Source: JAMXLO01 sp963749575 (GTDB taxonomy: Bacteria; Pseudomonadota; Alphaproteobacteria; Acetobacterales; Acetobacteraceae). From it: DNA of 64,000 nt. Where the stretch lies: positions 248,001 to 312,000 of the forward strand of contig CAVVNM010000008.1 of assembly GCA_963749575.1 (NCBI GenBank), in the 5' to 3' direction. The translations under genes and the position numbers were made by a program. Below the pieces are notes generated by a model. The model made no database searches, was not told the origin of the DNA, and saw only the letters and a program-made list of their open reading frames with translations. Below are positions 63,617 through 64,000 of the stretch, in pieces. Position 1 is the stretch's first letter. Each line of letters opens with the position of its first letter.

Positions 63617-64000
63617 ATGCGCTGCCCGTTCTGCGGCCACGAGGACACGCAGGTGAAGGACAGCCGCCCCAGCGAGGACGGCGGAGCGATCCGGCGACGT
63701 CGCTTCTGCGCCAACTGCGGCCAGCGCTTCACCACCATCGAGCGCACCCAGTTGCGCGAGTTGACCGTGGTGAAGTCGGACGGCCGCCGGGTGCCGTTCG
63801 ACCGCGAGAAGCTGTCCCGCTCGATCCGCATCGCGCTGCGCAAGCGGCCGATCCAGGAGGAGCGCATCGAGCGCATCGTCAACGGCATCGTCCGCCAGCT
63901 CGAGTCGTCCGGCGAAAGCGACATACCGTCGAAGCATGTCGGCGAGCTGGTGATGGACACGCTGCGGGAGCTGGACTCGGTCGCCTATGTTCGCTTCGCC
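63617..64000 (+). CDS. nrdR: Transcriptional repressor NrdR, 3' end beyond the window
   Basis: The first 128 residues are present. The zinc ribbon MRCPFCGHEDTQVKDSRPSE with CANCGQRFTT is followed by the ATP-cone domain VVKSDGRRVPFDREKLSRSI. It represses ribonucleotide reductase genes according to nucleotide levels. Only the last few residues are outside the window. Confidence 0.96.
   Translation, partial: MRCPFCGHEDTQVKDSRPSEDGGAIRRRRFCANCGQRFTTIERTQLRELTVVKSDGRRVPFDREKLSRSIRIALRKRPIQEERIERIVNGIVRQLESSGESDIPSKHVGELVMDTLRELDSVAYVRFA

Noticed and set aside
1..64000. CRISPR array, prophage, rRNA or tRNA genes
   Set aside because: No regularly spaced repeats, phage structural genes or cloverleaf/rRNA sequences were recognised by reading; a tRNA scan would be decisive.

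Overview
The window is a GC-rich chromosomal segment of an alphaproteobacterium, most likely Rhodospirillales and probably Acetobacteraceae. Three things point there: a TrcR (DUF1013) regulator beside a DUF1192 protein, 5-aminolevulinate synthase (the C4 haem route), and the tkt-gap-pgk gene order. No rRNA, tRNA or CRISPR array was recognised. Gene density is high, and many neighbours overlap by ATGA or TTGA stop/start junctions.

Layout. 0-10 kb: a partial SDR dehydrogenase, an LLM flavin oxidoreductase, three small secreted or envelope proteins (one Trp/Gly/His-rich, one Spy/CpxP-like, one with a Tyr-rich tail), a fluoroacetate-dehalogenase-like hydrolase followed by an MFS transporter, an extracytoplasmic peptide-type ABC binding protein, a cupin, a second LLM protein and a hydrolase. 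10.5-12 kb: a 5'-3' exonuclease and the collapsed remnant of a molybdopterin dehydrogenase. 12-17 kb: a three-gene 2-oxoacid:acceptor oxidoreductase operon (FAD/Fe-S electron-transfer subunit, gamma-alpha fusion, beta). 17-24 kb: an ABC binding protein, a molybdopterin/2Fe-2S dehydrogenase with an aminotransferase, a VOC protein, a decayed old-yellow-enzyme gene and a second Spy-like gene. 24-28 kb: housekeeping genes rpmE, hsp20, trcR, two YdcH proteins, purE and purK. 28-31 kb: a nucleoside 2-deoxyribosyltransferase gene cut by a complete IS1634-type insertion sequence. 31-35 kb: pgk, gap and tkt. 35-44 kb: an amidohydrolase, a thioesterase-like gene, a TPR protein, an M20-type hydrolase, a lipoprotein, hemA and an rRNA methyltransferase. 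44-46 kb: an AT-rich foreign island and a broken IS66 transposase. 46-56 kb: a third LLM protein, a class III cyclase/TPR protein, a ketopantoate-reductase-like enzyme, a DNA alkylation-repair pair (Ada-AlkA fusion and Ogt), a fourth LLM protein, an HpaB-type hydroxylase with a VOC dioxygenase-like partner, and a MATE exporter. 57-62 kb: a type VI secretion VgrG with an unusual internal insertion, an unknown protein and a PAAR-like DUF4280 protein. 62-64 kb: glyA and the start of nrdR.

The most striking overall property is the number of broken reading frames. At least ten otherwise well-conserved genes carry a net one-base shift, several of them in short homopolymers or at GANTC sites. Some are probably assembly errors, because the remainder of each gene is intact. 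Others are real decay: the molybdopterin remnant with about 600 codons missing, the old-yellow-enzyme gene with a stop and in-frame deletions, the IS insertion, the IS66 fragment and the TPR remnant. Functionally the region mixes core metabolism with accessory catabolism (four LLM enzymes, an HpaB/VOC pair and a dehalogenase-like hydrolase) and a small orphan T6SS tip cluster.
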